64,000 bases of DNA. It comes from TMP-7 sp038212445 (GTDB taxonomy: Bacteria; Acidobacteriota; Terriglobia; Bryobacterales; Bryobacteraceae). Under the pieces are notes generated by a model. That model saw only the letters and a list, made by a program, of their open reading frames with translations. It was not told where the DNA came from and made no database searches. Positions 17,115-28,381 of the stretch are shown here, in pieces (positions within the stretch are counted from its first letter, which is position 1; every line of letters starts with the position of its first letter). A program made the position numbers and the translations under genes. The stretch spans positions 186,001 to 250,000 of the forward strand of contig JBBQUM010000005.1 of assembly GCA_038212445.1 (NCBI GenBank). The letters run 5' to 3'.

Positions 17115-18710
17115 ATGGCAGTAACAAGACGTCACTTTTTCTACGGCAGCCTGTTAGCCGGTGCGGTTCCATCCGCGGGATTCGGCAGCGCCGCCTCACT
17201 GAAATCCGCTGGATACAAGTCGCCGAACGAGAAACTGAATTTTGCCGCAATTGGCTCGGGCGGGCAGGGTGCATCGAACATTCGCGCCGCATCGCCGACC
17301 GAGAACATTGTCGCGCTTTGCGACGTGGACGATCGCCGCGCCGCTGAGACGTTCAAGGCGTTTCCGAACGCGCCCACCTACAAAGACTTCCGGACGATGT
17401 TGGACAAGGAAGGCAAGAACATCGACGCGGTGATCGTGGCCACTCCCGACCACATGCACGCGACAGCGGCGATGTGGTGCATGGAGCGGAACAAGCATGT
17501 ATACGTGCAAAAACCGCTGGTGCGGACGATTTGGGAAGCGCGCCAACTGCGCGAGGCAGCGGCAAAGTATCGCGTTGCGACGCAGATGGGCAACCAGGGC
17601 TACTCGAACGAAGGTACGCGTCAGTGCGCGGAGATTGTATGGAGCGGCGAGATTGGCGGGGTGACGGAAGTCCACGCCTGGAGCGACCGTCCGCTGTGGC
17701 CGCAAGGGCTGACCGAGATTCCGAAGGAAGAACCGGTGCCGTCGACTCTCGACTGGGATCTGTGGCTGGGCGTTGCCGAGAAGCGGCCGTTCACCGCGGG
17801 CGGCAAGACTGAAGCGGACCGTTGGGGCGGATTCTTCTATCAACCGTTCAACTGGCGCGGCTTTTACGATTTCGGCTGCGGCGCGCTGGGTGATATGGCG
17901 TGCCACATTCTGGGCGCGCCGAACATGGCGCTGCACCTGTCGAAGCGCAAGGTTCTCAGCGTGGAGTGCATCAAGAAGGACGGGGCGAGCCCGTTCATGT
18001 TCCCCAAGGGGTCAGTGATCCGGTTTGATTTTGCAGCGTACGGTGACATGCCGCCGCTCAAGGTTTTCTGGTATGACGGGCTGAAGGAGAATCCGAAGGT
18101 CGCTGGCGTGCCGGAAGGCGAGTGGCTGGGCGATCCTCCGTTCCTGATGCGCCCCAATGCTGGTGGCGCTGCGGGCGGGCCGGGTGGTCCGGGCGCGGGC
18201 AGGCAGGGTGGTGGACGTGGGCCGGGTGGTCCTGGCGGTCCTCAGGGTCCGGTGGGCTTCGATTTCCATTCACCGGGTCGTGTGTACAACGAAGAGCAGT
18301 TTGCGGCGATGAAGGAACCGGGGGCTCAGCTACGATTCCCGACTCCTGACGGCAGCGTGTTCATCGGTGAGAAGGGTGCGTTGACGACGGGTACGTACGG
18401 CGAAGTCACTCGCTTGTTGCCGGTGGAGAAGATGAAGGACTACAAGATGCCGCCGCCGCTGCTCACGCGGTCGCCGGGGCACATGCGGGACTTCATTCGC
18501 GCCTGTAAGGGTGGGGATCCGGCATGCTCGAATTTCGATGTCGCGGCGCCGTTTGTGGAGTGGATGCTGTTGGGCGTGATTGCGCTTCGTCATGAAGGGA
18601 AGCTCGAGTATGATCCCGACAAGATGCGGATCACTAACAACGTGGAAGCGAATAAGCTGTTGAAGCCTGTGTTCCGGAAGGGTTGGGAGTTTCACACGGT
18701 TAAGTCGTAG
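17115..18710 (+). CDS. Tat-exported Gfo/Idh/MocA-family oxidoreductase
   Basis: A 531-residue NAD(P)-dependent oxidoreductase-like protein. The Tat signal is TRRHFFYGSLLAGAVPSAG. The Rossmann fold starts at NFAAIGSGGQGASNI and includes ATPDHMHA and the catalytic-lysine segment YVQKPLVRT, where the usual EKP is QKP. The C-terminal alpha/beta domain follows. Residues about 354-378 form a Gly-rich insertion (GGAAGGPGGPGAGRQGGG and onward). The family normally uses a bound cofactor to oxidise or epimerise sugars; exported members are common in Acidobacteria and Planctomycetes. It is in one operon with the isomerase upstream. A ribosome site AAGGAGAA precedes the ATG. Confidence 0.88.
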   Translation: MAVTRRHFFYGSLLAGAVPSAGFGSAASLKSAGYKSPNEKLNFAAIGSGGQGASNIRAASPTENIVALCDVDDRRAAETFKAFPNAPTYKDFRTMLDKEGKNIDAVIVATPDHMHATAAMWCMERNKHVYVQKPLVRTIWEARQLREAAAKYRVATQMGNQGYSNEGTRQCAEIVWSGEIGGVTEVHAWSDRPLWPQGLTEIPKEEPVPSTLDWDLWLGVAEKRPFTAGGKTEADRWGGFFYQPFNWRGFYDFGCGALGDMACHILGAPNMALHLSKRKVLSVECIKKDGASPFMFPKGSVIRFDFAAYGDMPPLKVFWYDGLKENPKVAGVPEGEWLGDPPFLMRPNAGGAAGGPGGPGAGRQGGGRGPGGPGGPQGPVGFDFHSPGRVYNEEQFAAMKEPGAQLRFPTPDGSVFIGEKGALTTGTYGEVTRLLPVEKMKDYKMPPPLLTRSPGHMRDFIRACKGGDPACSNFDVAAPFVEWMLLGVIALRHEGKLEYDPDKMRITNNVEANKLLKPVFRKGWEFHTVKS

Positions 18711-18770
18711 GTTTTGATTTGGGGGGTGGGTTGGCCTGCCCCTCGTTCGTTTCTTCTGGTTTGCTGCTGC

Positions 18771-18937
18771 TCTCGGCTTCCTTCCTTGCTCTCGGCTTCC
18801 CTTCCTTGCTCTCGGCTTCCTTCCTTGCTCTCGGCTTCCTTCCTTGCTCTCGGCTTCCTTCCTGCTCTCGGCTTCCTTCCTGCTCTCGGCTTCCTTCCTG
18901 CTCTCGGCTTCCTTCCTGCTCTCGGCTTCCTTCCTGC
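18771..18937. repeat. Tandem array of nine 18-20 bp units
   Basis: Nine units begin with TCTCGGCTTCCTTCC at 18771, 18790, 18810, 18829, 18848, 18866, 18884, 18902 and 18920. Spacings are 19, 20, 19, 19, then 18 four times, so the last five units are near-identical and the earlier four carry one extra T or C. On the minus strand an 18-base unit would encode six residues, but the 19-20 base units break that phase, so coding is unlikely. There are no spacers, so it is not a CRISPR. The rest of the gene-free block 18711-19217 holds the two REP-pair elements below. Confidence 0.9.
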
Positions 18938-18950
18938 TCTGTTGTGCCTG

Positions 18951-19055
18951 TATAAAAATAGGGACAGACAGCTCTGTCCACGTTGAATTGACTGCGAAGG
19001 GTTCGATGATCCTGTTGGGGGACAGAGTGGTCTGTCCCTATTTTTGCGCTTTTCC
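18951..19055. repeat. REP-pair (BIME-like) element, copy 1
   Basis: About 105 bases bounded by AAAAATAGGGACAGA (18954 on) and its complement ending TCTGTCCCTATTTTT (19031-19045). Inside are two small hairpins, GGACAGA-CAGC-TCTGTCC and GGGACAGA-GTGG-TCTGTCCC, about 50 bases apart. The internal part shares TTGACTGCGA and GGGTTCGATGATC with copy 2. This is the architecture of bacterial interspersed mosaic elements built from REP palindromes, which are mobilised by RAYT transposases (family knowledge). No RAYT gene is in the window. Confidence 0.8.
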
Positions 19056-19086
19056 TTTTTTGCGGTTTTCCCGGCGCGTTCGCTTG

Positions 19087-19186
19087 TATAAAAATTGGGA
19101 CAGACAGCTCTGTCCACGTGGATTGACTGCGACGGGTTCGATGATCGTGGTGGGGGACAGAGTCTGTCCCTATTTTTGCGCTTTCC
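19087..19186. repeat. REP-pair (BIME-like) element, copy 2
   Basis: A direct repeat of the element at 18951 with about 90 percent identity by eye: TATAAAAATTGGGACAGACA, then CTCTGTCCACG, TTGACTGCGACGGGTTCGAT and GGGGGACAGAGTCTGTCCC, then TATTTTTGCGC. The right-hand hairpin has lost two bases of its loop compared with copy 1. It ends 32 bases before the ypdA stop codon, so the palindromes could also stop transcription arriving from either side. Confidence 0.8.
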
Positions 19187-19217
19187 TCTTTGCGCTTTCC
19201 TCTTTGCCCTTTTCCCT

Positions 19218-20185
19218 TTAGAGGGCGGCTATGGCTTCGGCTATTTTTTCGCCGTGGAACCGGCCGTTTTCGATGAAGATTTCGTTGGTGTGCATGCCGG
19301 CGACGATCACGCCTGCCAGGTACATTCCTTTGCGATCGCTTTCGAGAGTGTCGGGATCGGTGTAGGGGCGCTGCGTTTTGGGGTCTAGTTGGATGCCGTG
19401 GGCGGCTAGGAATTCGAGATCGGGGCGATAGCCGGTGAGTGCGAAGATGAAATCGTTCTTGAGCGTGACTTCGCCTTCAGGCGTGTTCAACACGACGCAC
19501 TCCGGCAGGATCTCTTTCACTGTCGAGTGGAAGTAGGCCTGGACTTCACCCGCCTTGATGCGGTTCTCGATGTTCGGCTTGATCCAGTACTTTACGCGGT
19601 CGGAGATGCTTGCACCGCGATGCACGAGAGTCACGCGGGCGCCGTTCCAAAGCAATTCGAGAGCGGCGATGGCGGCGGAATTTTTGGCGCCGACGACGAT
19701 GACGTCGTGGTTGTAGTAGGGGTGGGCTTCCTTGTAATAGTGGATGACCTTAGGGAGGTCCTCACCCGGGACGCCTAGTAAATTGGGGACGTCGTAATAG
19801 CCGGTGGCGAGGATGACCTTGTTCGCCTCGTAGCGGCGCTCGACGCCCAGACGGTCGATGGAATGGATGACGAAGGCGCCGTCCTCACCGCTGATTTGCT
19901 GCACGGATTCGTACTGGCGGATGTCGAGCGAGTAATGATCGGCGACCTTGCGATAGTACTTCAACGCTTCGGCGCGCACGGGCTTGTCGCCAATGGACGT
20001 CATGGGAATGCCCCCGATCTCCAGGAGTTCGGGGGTGGTGAAGAACGTCATGTTGGTCGGGTAGTGGTAGAGCGAGTTGACGACGCAGCCCTTGTCGAAC
20101 AGGAGGGCGCTGACGCCGCGCTTCTTCAACTCGATGCCACAGGCGAGACCGGTGGGTCCTGCGCCCACCACGACGACGTTGGGCA

Positions 20186-20186
<1 letters not shown>
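19218..20186 (-). CDS. ypdA: YpdA-family bacillithiol disulfide reductase
   Basis: A 322-residue flavoprotein related to thioredoxin reductase. The FAD site is VVVVGAGPTGLACGIELKKRG near residue 4 and the NADPH site VIVVGAKNSAAIAALELLW near 163. It lacks the CxxC redox pair of thioredoxin reductases, as expected for YpdA, which reduces bacillithiol disulfide with NADPH. The C-terminal LTGYRPDLEFL and GMYLAGVIVAGMHTNEIFIE segments match the family well. The start is GTG at 20186, sharing one base with the alaS stop (TAGTG), so it is translated with alaS. It implies bacillithiol-based redox control in this organism (inference). Confidence 0.87.
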
Positions 20187-22789
<2,603 letters not shown>

Positions 22790-22829
22790 GAACCTCCATT
22801 TTCACATGGGCCACCAGGGGCAAGTGCGT

Positions 22830-23996
22830 TTAGTGAAGGGCAAGGGCGACCTGGATACGGGTGGCAGCGGCATCGATGCGGGCGGCGTTGGCATAGTCCT
22901 CGCGTGCCCGGAGAGCGGCGGCGTAGGGCTCGAGGACCTGGAGGAGGCGCTTATCGGACGGTCCCCAGGCGGTGGTGAGCAGACGCGCGGCTTTCTCGTA
23001 GTGGCGTATGGCTGCTGTGGTATCGTGACGGCGCAGGCAGACGCCGGCCAGGGTGGCGTTGATGACACCGGCCTCGAGATCGTCGCCGGCGATGTCGGCG
23101 GCGCGTTGCAGGAAAGCGTCCGCCTGATCGTAGTGGTGCAATGCGGCGGCGCCGATGCCGGCGCGGCTCAAGTCGCGAGCGGTTTGCGCATGCCCGGCGG
23201 GGTACTCGCGTTCGTCGATGGCGATGGCGCGGAGGATGAGCGGTTGGGCGCTACGGTAGTCGCGCTGCGATTGCAGCAGTACCGCGAGGTTTGAGAGTAC
23301 GGCGCCAATCTCCTTCTGATAGGAGTCGGAGAGGCTTTCAGCCATCGAGAGAGCGCTCAGGTACATGGCGCGCGCTTCCTTGGCTTTACCCTCGGCGGCG
23401 AGAATCAAGCCGAGCTTGTTCTGAATGGCCATGGCTTCCCAACGACGCCCTTCAGCCTGCATGACTTTGAGCGCCCGGCGGAAGAGCGCCTCCGACAGTT
23501 CCCACTTTTCCTCAGACTTGAGGACGTCGGCCAGCCGCTCAACGATGGCGAGCGTGCGCGGATGGTCGGGTCCGAGGATGGTTTCGCGGATGGTGAGGCT
23601 TTCGGCGAATCCGGCTTCAGCTTCGGCGGGGTGGCCGCTGTCGCGAAAGACGCTGGCGAGGTTGGCGACAGAGCTTGCCAAGTCGAGCGGGCGGTCCTGA
23701 AGGCGAAGCTCAGCCACTGCCGGTTCGAGATACTGCCGGGCTTCGGCATAACGCCCTTGCTGAAGGTACAGGCTACCGAGATTGTTGAGCAGTTTGGGAC
23801 GAATTTTGCAGGGCGGACCCTCAGTGACGGCGCACAGGTGGATGGCGCCGCGATAGACCTGCTCGGCTGCGGCGGTCTGTCCCTGCTCATGCATTTTCAC
23901 CCAGAGATCGTTCATAAACACGACGCTGTGATCGATCATTCCTGTGCCCAGGAGAGCTGCGTTAGCGGCGATAACCCAAATATTGTTCAATGCCAT
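22830..23996 (-). CDS. TPR (kinesin-light-chain-like) protein
   Basis: A 388-residue protein made of about seven 42-residue TPR units of the kinesin-light-chain type (AEAGFAESLTIRETILGPDHPRTLA is one unit, cut here to its pattern: paired helices with GPDHP turns). The first 30 residues are hydrophobic (NIWVIAANAALLGTGMI) and could be a signal anchor. It lies between alaS and the TolB-like/TPR gene on the same strand. Like other acidobacterial TPR proteins it is probably a protein-interaction scaffold; no partner can be named. Confidence 0.78.
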   Translation of the reverse strand: MALNNIWVIAANAALLGTGMIDHSVVFMNDLWVKMHEQGQTAAAEQVYRGAIHLCAVTEGPPCKIRPKLLNNLGSLYLQQGRYAEARQYLEPAVAELRLQDRPLDLASSVANLASVFRDSGHPAEAEAGFAESLTIRETILGPDHPRTLAIVERLADVLKSEEKWELSEALFRRALKVMQAEGRRWEAMAIQNKLGLILAAEGKAKEARAMYLSALSMAESLSDSYQKEIGAVLSNLAVLLQSQRDYRSAQPLILRAIAIDEREYPAGHAQTARDLSRAGIGAAALHHYDQADAFLQRAADIAGDDLEAGVINATLAGVCLRRHDTTAAIRHYEKAARLLTTAWGPSDKRLLQVLEPYAAALRAREDYANAARIDAAATRIQVALALH

Positions 23997-24058
23997 GCTG
24001 CCAGGTTGCGCCTGGATGGCGGCTGGCGGAAGTAATGACGGGGTAAGGGAAAAACTGC

Positions 24059-25837
24059 TTACGGTAAGGAGATTTGGCGCAGGATTTTCTGGAAGCGCGG
24101 GTTACCGCGGAGAGGGTCGTAGACGGGGTGGGTACCGATCAGGCCGATGGGAAATTCGTGCTGTTCGTAGCTGCGCTCGAGCCAGTCGAGGGCTTTACCG
24201 GTTTCGCCGAGACCGAGGTGTGCGATGGCAAAGCAGGTGGAAGGAACGTAGCGGCCGGCGCCGAGTTTGGCGAGATCGTCGATGCAACCGAGAGCCTCGT
24301 CGCGGCGGCCGGCGAGTCCTAGCGCCTGGCCCAAAGCGCCAAGAATGCTCGGCACGGCGGGCGCCAGTTTTCTGGCTACCAAGAGATTTTCGATGGCCTC
24401 GTCATACTGGCCGGCCTGAATCAGCGCACGTCCGAGCGAGCTATGCCAGCGGTAGAAGCTGGGATCGTCGACGAGGAAACCGCGGTAGAGAGCGATGGAA
24501 CGCTGATAATCGCGCCGGAAAAGGCAGATGAATGCGCAGCTGTCCTGGATGATGTGCGAGAGCGGATCGAGTTGCTGGGCGGCCTCGATGTGGATGGCGG
24601 CTTCCTCGAATCTCCCGAGCGCGAGCAGATGGTCGCTGCCATACCAGTGATGAGCGGTGGCGTAGCCGGGGTTGAGCTGGATCGCGCGTTTGTACAGATC
24701 TTCGGCTTCACTCCAGCGCCAGTGATAGAACGATGTGATGAGCGCAAGGGATGTGTAGGCTTCGGCCGAGTTGGGATCGAGTTCGAGCGCGCGGCGGGCG
24801 GCGCCCTCGGCCTGAGGCACGATTTCGCGGGGGCGCATCAAGCCGTAAGCGGCCAGCAGTCCATAGGAGTCGGCGAGGCAGGAGTAGGCGAGTGCGGACT
24901 GCGGGTCGAGCGCGATGGCTTCGTCAAACGTACGTACGCTCAAGCGAAGTCCCTCTGGAGTGCGCTTGTTGGCGTGAAAGCGGCCCTGCAAGCAGAGATC
25001 GTAGACTTCGAGATTCACATGTGGGCGGACGGCGGGAGCAAGGGTGAGGCGCAGGGTGGCGACGATGGCGCAGGCGATGTCGGACTGTATGGCGAAGACG
25101 TCGGCGAGATCGCGATCGTAGACCTCTGACCAGAGGTAGTCGCCGGAAAGGCAGTCGACCAATTGGGCGGCGACGCGAACGCGGGAACCGGTAAGGCGGA
25201 CGCTGCCGCGGAGGACGCGGTCCACTTTCAGTTGGTCGCGGAGGGCGGCGTAGTCCTGCTCCTGGCCGCGGAGTTTGGCGGCGGAATGCCAAGCGACCAC
25301 ACGCAGTCCAGCGACGCGGGTGAGCAGGTGGATGAGTTCCTCGGCGAGTCCGTCGCTGAAGTAGCTGCCCTTGGGAGTCACGGTGAGATTGTCGAAGGGG
25401 AGGACGACGATCCCGGCCATTGCTGACGGGACGGCGGCGGGTTTGGCAGCAGGCTGAGTGGCCGAGGGTTGACGGAAAATCGGAGTGTAGGCGCCCTTGG
25501 GATAGTCGATGACGAGGTCGTCAGTGCGTCCGTCGGCGGAGTAATAAGCCTTCAGCTTGGTGCGCAGGCGGCGGGCTTCAACGCGGACGATGGGGTCGAC
25601 GCGAGGGTCGTAGTCGGGCTTCCGGTCGAAAACCTCGACGCCCACTAGATACTCCTTCACCTGTTCGCTGGTACCTGCGAGAGCATGCTCAGTAGTGAAG
25701 CGCAGAAAGCGGCTGAGACGGACCGAGCGGGCAAAGAACCGGCTGCAGATAATCTTGTCGACATGGCGCCGCACGGTTTGCGCCGGGACTTCTTGTGGTT
25801 GGGGAGTGGCCACGACAGTGCCACCACGCGGTGGCAT
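24059..25837 (-). CDS. TolB-like/TPR protein with N-terminal regulator-like domain
   Basis: A 592-residue protein. The first 110 residues form the domain seen at the N-terminus of many acidobacterial TolB-like proteins: FARSVRLSRFLRFTTEHAL, then YDPRVDPIVRVEARRLRTKL and DYPKGAYTPIF. Residues about 138-255 match the FlgO/TolB-like N-terminal fold (VVLPFDNLT, YFSDGLAEELI, VLRGSVR). The remainder, 290-590, is a run of TPRs. Related proteins are annotated as CadC-like or adenylate-cyclase-associated regulators, but the first domain lacks a clear winged helix here. It is divergent from the metallo-beta-lactamase gene, whose start lies 64 bases away. Confidence 0.82.
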   Translation of the reverse strand: MPPRGGTVVATPQPQEVPAQTVRRHVDKIICSRFFARSVRLSRFLRFTTEHALAGTSEQVKEYLVGVEVFDRKPDYDPRVDPIVRVEARRLRTKLKAYYSADGRTDDLVIDYPKGAYTPIFRQPSATQPAAKPAAVPSAMAGIVVLPFDNLTVTPKGSYFSDGLAEELIHLLTRVAGLRVVAWHSAAKLRGQEQDYAALRDQLKVDRVLRGSVRLTGSRVRVAAQLVDCLSGDYLWSEVYDRDLADVFAIQSDIACAIVATLRLTLAPAVRPHVNLEVYDLCLQGRFHANKRTPEGLRLSVRTFDEAIALDPQSALAYSCLADSYGLLAAYGLMRPREIVPQAEGAARRALELDPNSAEAYTSLALITSFYHWRWSEAEDLYKRAIQLNPGYATAHHWYGSDHLLALGRFEEAAIHIEAAQQLDPLSHIIQDSCAFICLFRRDYQRSIALYRGFLVDDPSFYRWHSSLGRALIQAGQYDEAIENLLVARKLAPAVPSILGALGQALGLAGRRDEALGCIDDLAKLGAGRYVPSTCFAIAHLGLGETGKALDWLERSYEQHEFPIGLIGTHPVYDPLRGNPRFQKILRQISLP

Positions 25838-25900
25838 TCACTCAGTTTAGCAACGCGCGCTCTCAGCAGCTGGTGGATTTGTTGTATGCTGAGCCAGATT

Positions 25901-26866
25901 ATGCGAACCCGTGCGCTGTTGTTCGTTTTCTTTATGATGCTGCTGTCGGTTGGGCTGCTGCTCACCAACGGCGAGGCGCAACCCAGCACGACGAAACTGA
26001 TTGTGCCGGGAGTCTGGTTTCGCGAAGGCGACATCATGAAGGAAGGGCACTGCAACAACGCGATCATCGAAATGAAGGACTACCTGATCGTGGTGGACGC
26101 CAACTTTCCCTCGGGCGCGCGAGCGGTGATCAATGATGCGAAGCGGTTGTCGTCTAAGCCGGTGAAGATCGTTTTCGACACGCATCATCACGGCGATCAC
26201 GCATACGGGAATGCGGTATGGACGAAGATGGGCGCGGTAACGCTGGCCTATGTTGGCGTGGCGGAGGAGATGAAGCGTTACGAACCGAAGCGCTGGCAGG
26301 CAACGTCGAAGGAACGTAAGGATGTCGGCGAACTCAACCTCAGCACCGTCGAACCACCGAAGGAAACCTTCAGCAAGTCGCCGCACGTGATCAAGGACGA
26401 CACGCGCACAGTGGAGTTTCACTTCTTTGGCTGGGCGCATACCCGCGGAGATGGTTTTGTTTACCTGCCGAAGGAGAAAGTGCTGTGTACGGGCGATGCA
26501 GTGGTGAACGGGCCGTACAATTACACGGCTGACGGCAACATCACGAACTGGCCGAAGGTGATTGCGGCGGCGCAGGCGAAGGATGTGCAGTACGTGTTGC
26601 CGGGCCATGGTCCTTCAGGCGGCAAGGAGATTCTGGCGAATCAGGCTCGCTTCATGATGGAACTTCGCGCGGCAGTGAACGACGCTGTGAAGTCGGGCAA
26701 GAAGCTCGAGGACATCGTGACGATGAAGGACAACAATCCCAAGTCGACGAGCATCAAACTTCCTGACACCGTCAAGACATATGTCAGTGACGGATTGGCG
26801 GCGCAGGTTCGGGATGCGTTCAACGAGATCAAGTCCGGCAAGGCAGCCGGGGATCTTGCGCACTAA
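25901..26866 (+). CDS. Exported metallo-beta-lactamase-fold hydrolase
   Basis: A 321-residue MBL-fold protein with a clear signal peptide (MRTRALLFVFFMMLLSVGLL, cleaved near GEAQ). The zinc motif is H95-H96-H97-G98-D99-H100, that is HxHxDH. Later ligands lie at GWAHTRGD, CTGDAV and LPGHGPSGG. ATG at 25901 is preferred since it opens the signal peptide; ATG at 25886 is possible. Such exported MBL proteins act as lactonases, beta-lactamases or sulfatases; the substrate is unknown. The 162 bases that follow contain nothing identifiable apart from the GAGGAG ribosome site of the next gene. Confidence 0.88.
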   Translation: MRTRALLFVFFMMLLSVGLLLTNGEAQPSTTKLIVPGVWFREGDIMKEGHCNNAIIEMKDYLIVVDANFPSGARAVINDAKRLSSKPVKIVFDTHHHGDHAYGNAVWTKMGAVTLAYVGVAEEMKRYEPKRWQATSKERKDVGELNLSTVEPPKETFSKSPHVIKDDTRTVEFHFFGWAHTRGDGFVYLPKEKVLCTGDAVVNGPYNYTADGNITNWPKVIAAAQAKDVQYVLPGHGPSGGKEILANQARFMMELRAAVNDAVKSGKKLEDIVTMKDNNPKSTSIKLPDTVKTYVSDGLAAQVRDAFNEIKSGKAAGDLAH

Positions 26867-27028
26867 TCAAGCTCATCACTTTTATTGATCGTCAACCCGG
26901 GCGGATCGAGCGTACACTAGATCGAGAGCGGCGTTCGCTCCGATCCTCCCTGTCAGTTATTCCCTCGTAAAGGCCCTTTGAACCCCGACTGTTCCTTGAT
27001 TTAGCCGGAAACGGCACTTGAGGAGCAC

Positions 27029-27814
27029 ATGTACCGAACCATTTTTTTCCTGACGCTATCCGTGTGCCTGCACGGGCAGTCGCCATTCCCTTTTACGCTG
27101 ACAGGTGAAGTAGAGAATGCGCCGAATCATTTCACGGTGGAACTGGTGAACGCATCGCACCAGACGTCGTTCGGCCGGTCGTACGGATCGACGAACGGGC
27201 ATTTCACGATTGCCTCGGTAGAGCCGGGACATTACGAAGTACACGTTCTCGACGAGAGCGGACGGATTCTGCGCATTGAATATACGGACCTGAGCCCTTC
27301 GGCCGGTCCGCTGATGATCCGGTTGCCGGTGGAGAAGGCGCCTGAGCGTCCGGTGTCGGGTGTGATTTCGGCGAAGGAATTGACGAAGGAGCGGCGGGCG
27401 GCCTCGCGGTTGCTAGACGCCGCAATGAACCTGCGGCATAAGGCCGACATCAGGGGCGCCATGGAAAAATGCATGGCGGCGATTGAGCGTGATCCAACAT
27501 ACGCCTTGGCGCACCTGGAACTGGCGAATCGCTACATGGATCTGAAGCAGCCCTGGGACGCACGCAACGAATTGCTAAAGGCGGTGGCGCTGGAGCCTAA
27601 GTTCGGGCCGGCGTACACGAACCTGGCAATCGTGGATCTGAAACTGGGGAATGTCGCGGGGGCTGAACAGGCGGCAGTCGGCGCCCTGGCGCTGAATCGC
27701 GACGATCCACGGGCGAATTATCTGAAGAAGGTCACGCTGTGGCTGCAGCACAAGGGACCGAAGCCCGACCAGACGGAGTCAGCTGCCTTCAGTCAGCAAC
27801 AGGAAAGCAACTGA
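27029..27814 (+). CDS. Exported TPR protein with carboxypeptidase-regulatory-like domain
   Basis: A 261-residue secreted protein. The signal peptide is MYRTIFFLTLSVCLHG. Residues 22-105 look like a CarboxypepD_reg/beta-sandwich domain (FTLTGEVENAPNHFTVELVN, FTIASVEPGHYEVHVLD). Residues about 125-240 are three TPRs (ALAHLELANRYMDLKQPWDA, AYTNLAIVDLKLGNVAGAEQ). This domain pair is common in Acidobacteria. GAGGAG precedes the ATG. It is followed by a lipoprotein and a large membrane protein on the same strand. Confidence 0.82.
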   Translation: MYRTIFFLTLSVCLHGQSPFPFTLTGEVENAPNHFTVELVNASHQTSFGRSYGSTNGHFTIASVEPGHYEVHVLDESGRILRIEYTDLSPSAGPLMIRLPVEKAPERPVSGVISAKELTKERRAASRLLDAAMNLRHKADIRGAMEKCMAAIERDPTYALAHLELANRYMDLKQPWDARNELLKAVALEPKFGPAYTNLAIVDLKLGNVAGAEQAAVGALALNRDDPRANYLKKVTLWLQHKGPKPDQTESAAFSQQQESN

Positions 27815-27844
27815 TGGCTCGACACATCACGCTAAAATAGCGGT

Positions 27845-28381
27845 TTGCCGCGACATCTTCTGGCCGTTTGTTTGGCTCTGGGGCTTACCGCTTGTTCGGT
27901 GGAGCCGCAGGTTTTTGCTCCTCCGCCGCAGCGGCGGGCCCTCGAGCCATCGCTATCGGGCCTGAAGATGATGGTGATGACCGACGACGCGGTGGTGGCG
28001 CGGATTGTCCAGGACGTGTCGGGCGGTCATGCGGATGCCTGGCGTTGGACGGGTCAGAAGCCGACGCTGCGCCTACGTCTTTCAGACACCGCCGACCTCA
28101 AGTACCGCATCGAATTCGCAATCGCCGATATCACGCTGAAGGACACGGGGCCTGTCACGCTCACGTTTCTGGTGAACGACAAGCCCGTCGGCAAGCAGAC
28201 CTACGACAAAGCGGGCACGCAGACCTGGGAAACGCCTGTGACGCCCGATTTGCTCGTGGCAGGCAGTGACAACACGATCGGCGTGATGGTGGACAAAGTC
28301 TGGAGTTCGCCGGGCGACGGCGCAAAGCTCGGCATCATTCTGTCGAGTATCGGGCTCATTCGCGCCGGGCAGGACCGTTAG
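27845..28381 (+). CDS. Lipoprotein with a jelly-roll-like domain
   Basis: A 178-residue protein starting with TTG. The signal and lipobox read LAVCLALGLTACS, with the lipidated Cys at residue 17. The mature part is a single beta-rich domain (LRLRLSDTADLKYRIEFAIA, GPVTLTFLVNDKPVGKQTYD). It is not a family I recognise. The stop is directly abutted by the ATG of the large membrane protein (28381/28382), so the two are very likely coupled and may work together at the cell envelope. Confidence 0.75.
   Translation: MPRHLLAVCLALGLTACSVEPQVFAPPPQRRALEPSLSGLKMMVMTDDAVVARIVQDVSGGHADAWRWTGQKPTLRLRLSDTADLKYRIEFAIADITLKDTGPVTLTFLVNDKPVGKQTYDKAGTQTWETPVTPDLLVAGSDNTIGVMVDKVWSSPGDGAKLGIILSSIGLIRAGQDR

Noticed and set aside
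16114..17292. A 392-residue minus-strand reading frame
   Set aside because: It spans two plus-strand genes and their gap, has no recognisable domain, and contains many Arg-rich stretches typical of shadow frames.
18771..18937. CRISPR-like regular repeat
   Set aside because: Units of 18-20 bases are contiguous with no spacers and no cas genes nearby.
18692..19117. A minus-strand reading frame with Arg/Lys/Glu-rich repeats over the tandem array
   Set aside because: It depends on the tandem repeat being in phase, yet the 19-20 base units break the period, and the rest covers a REP palindrome.
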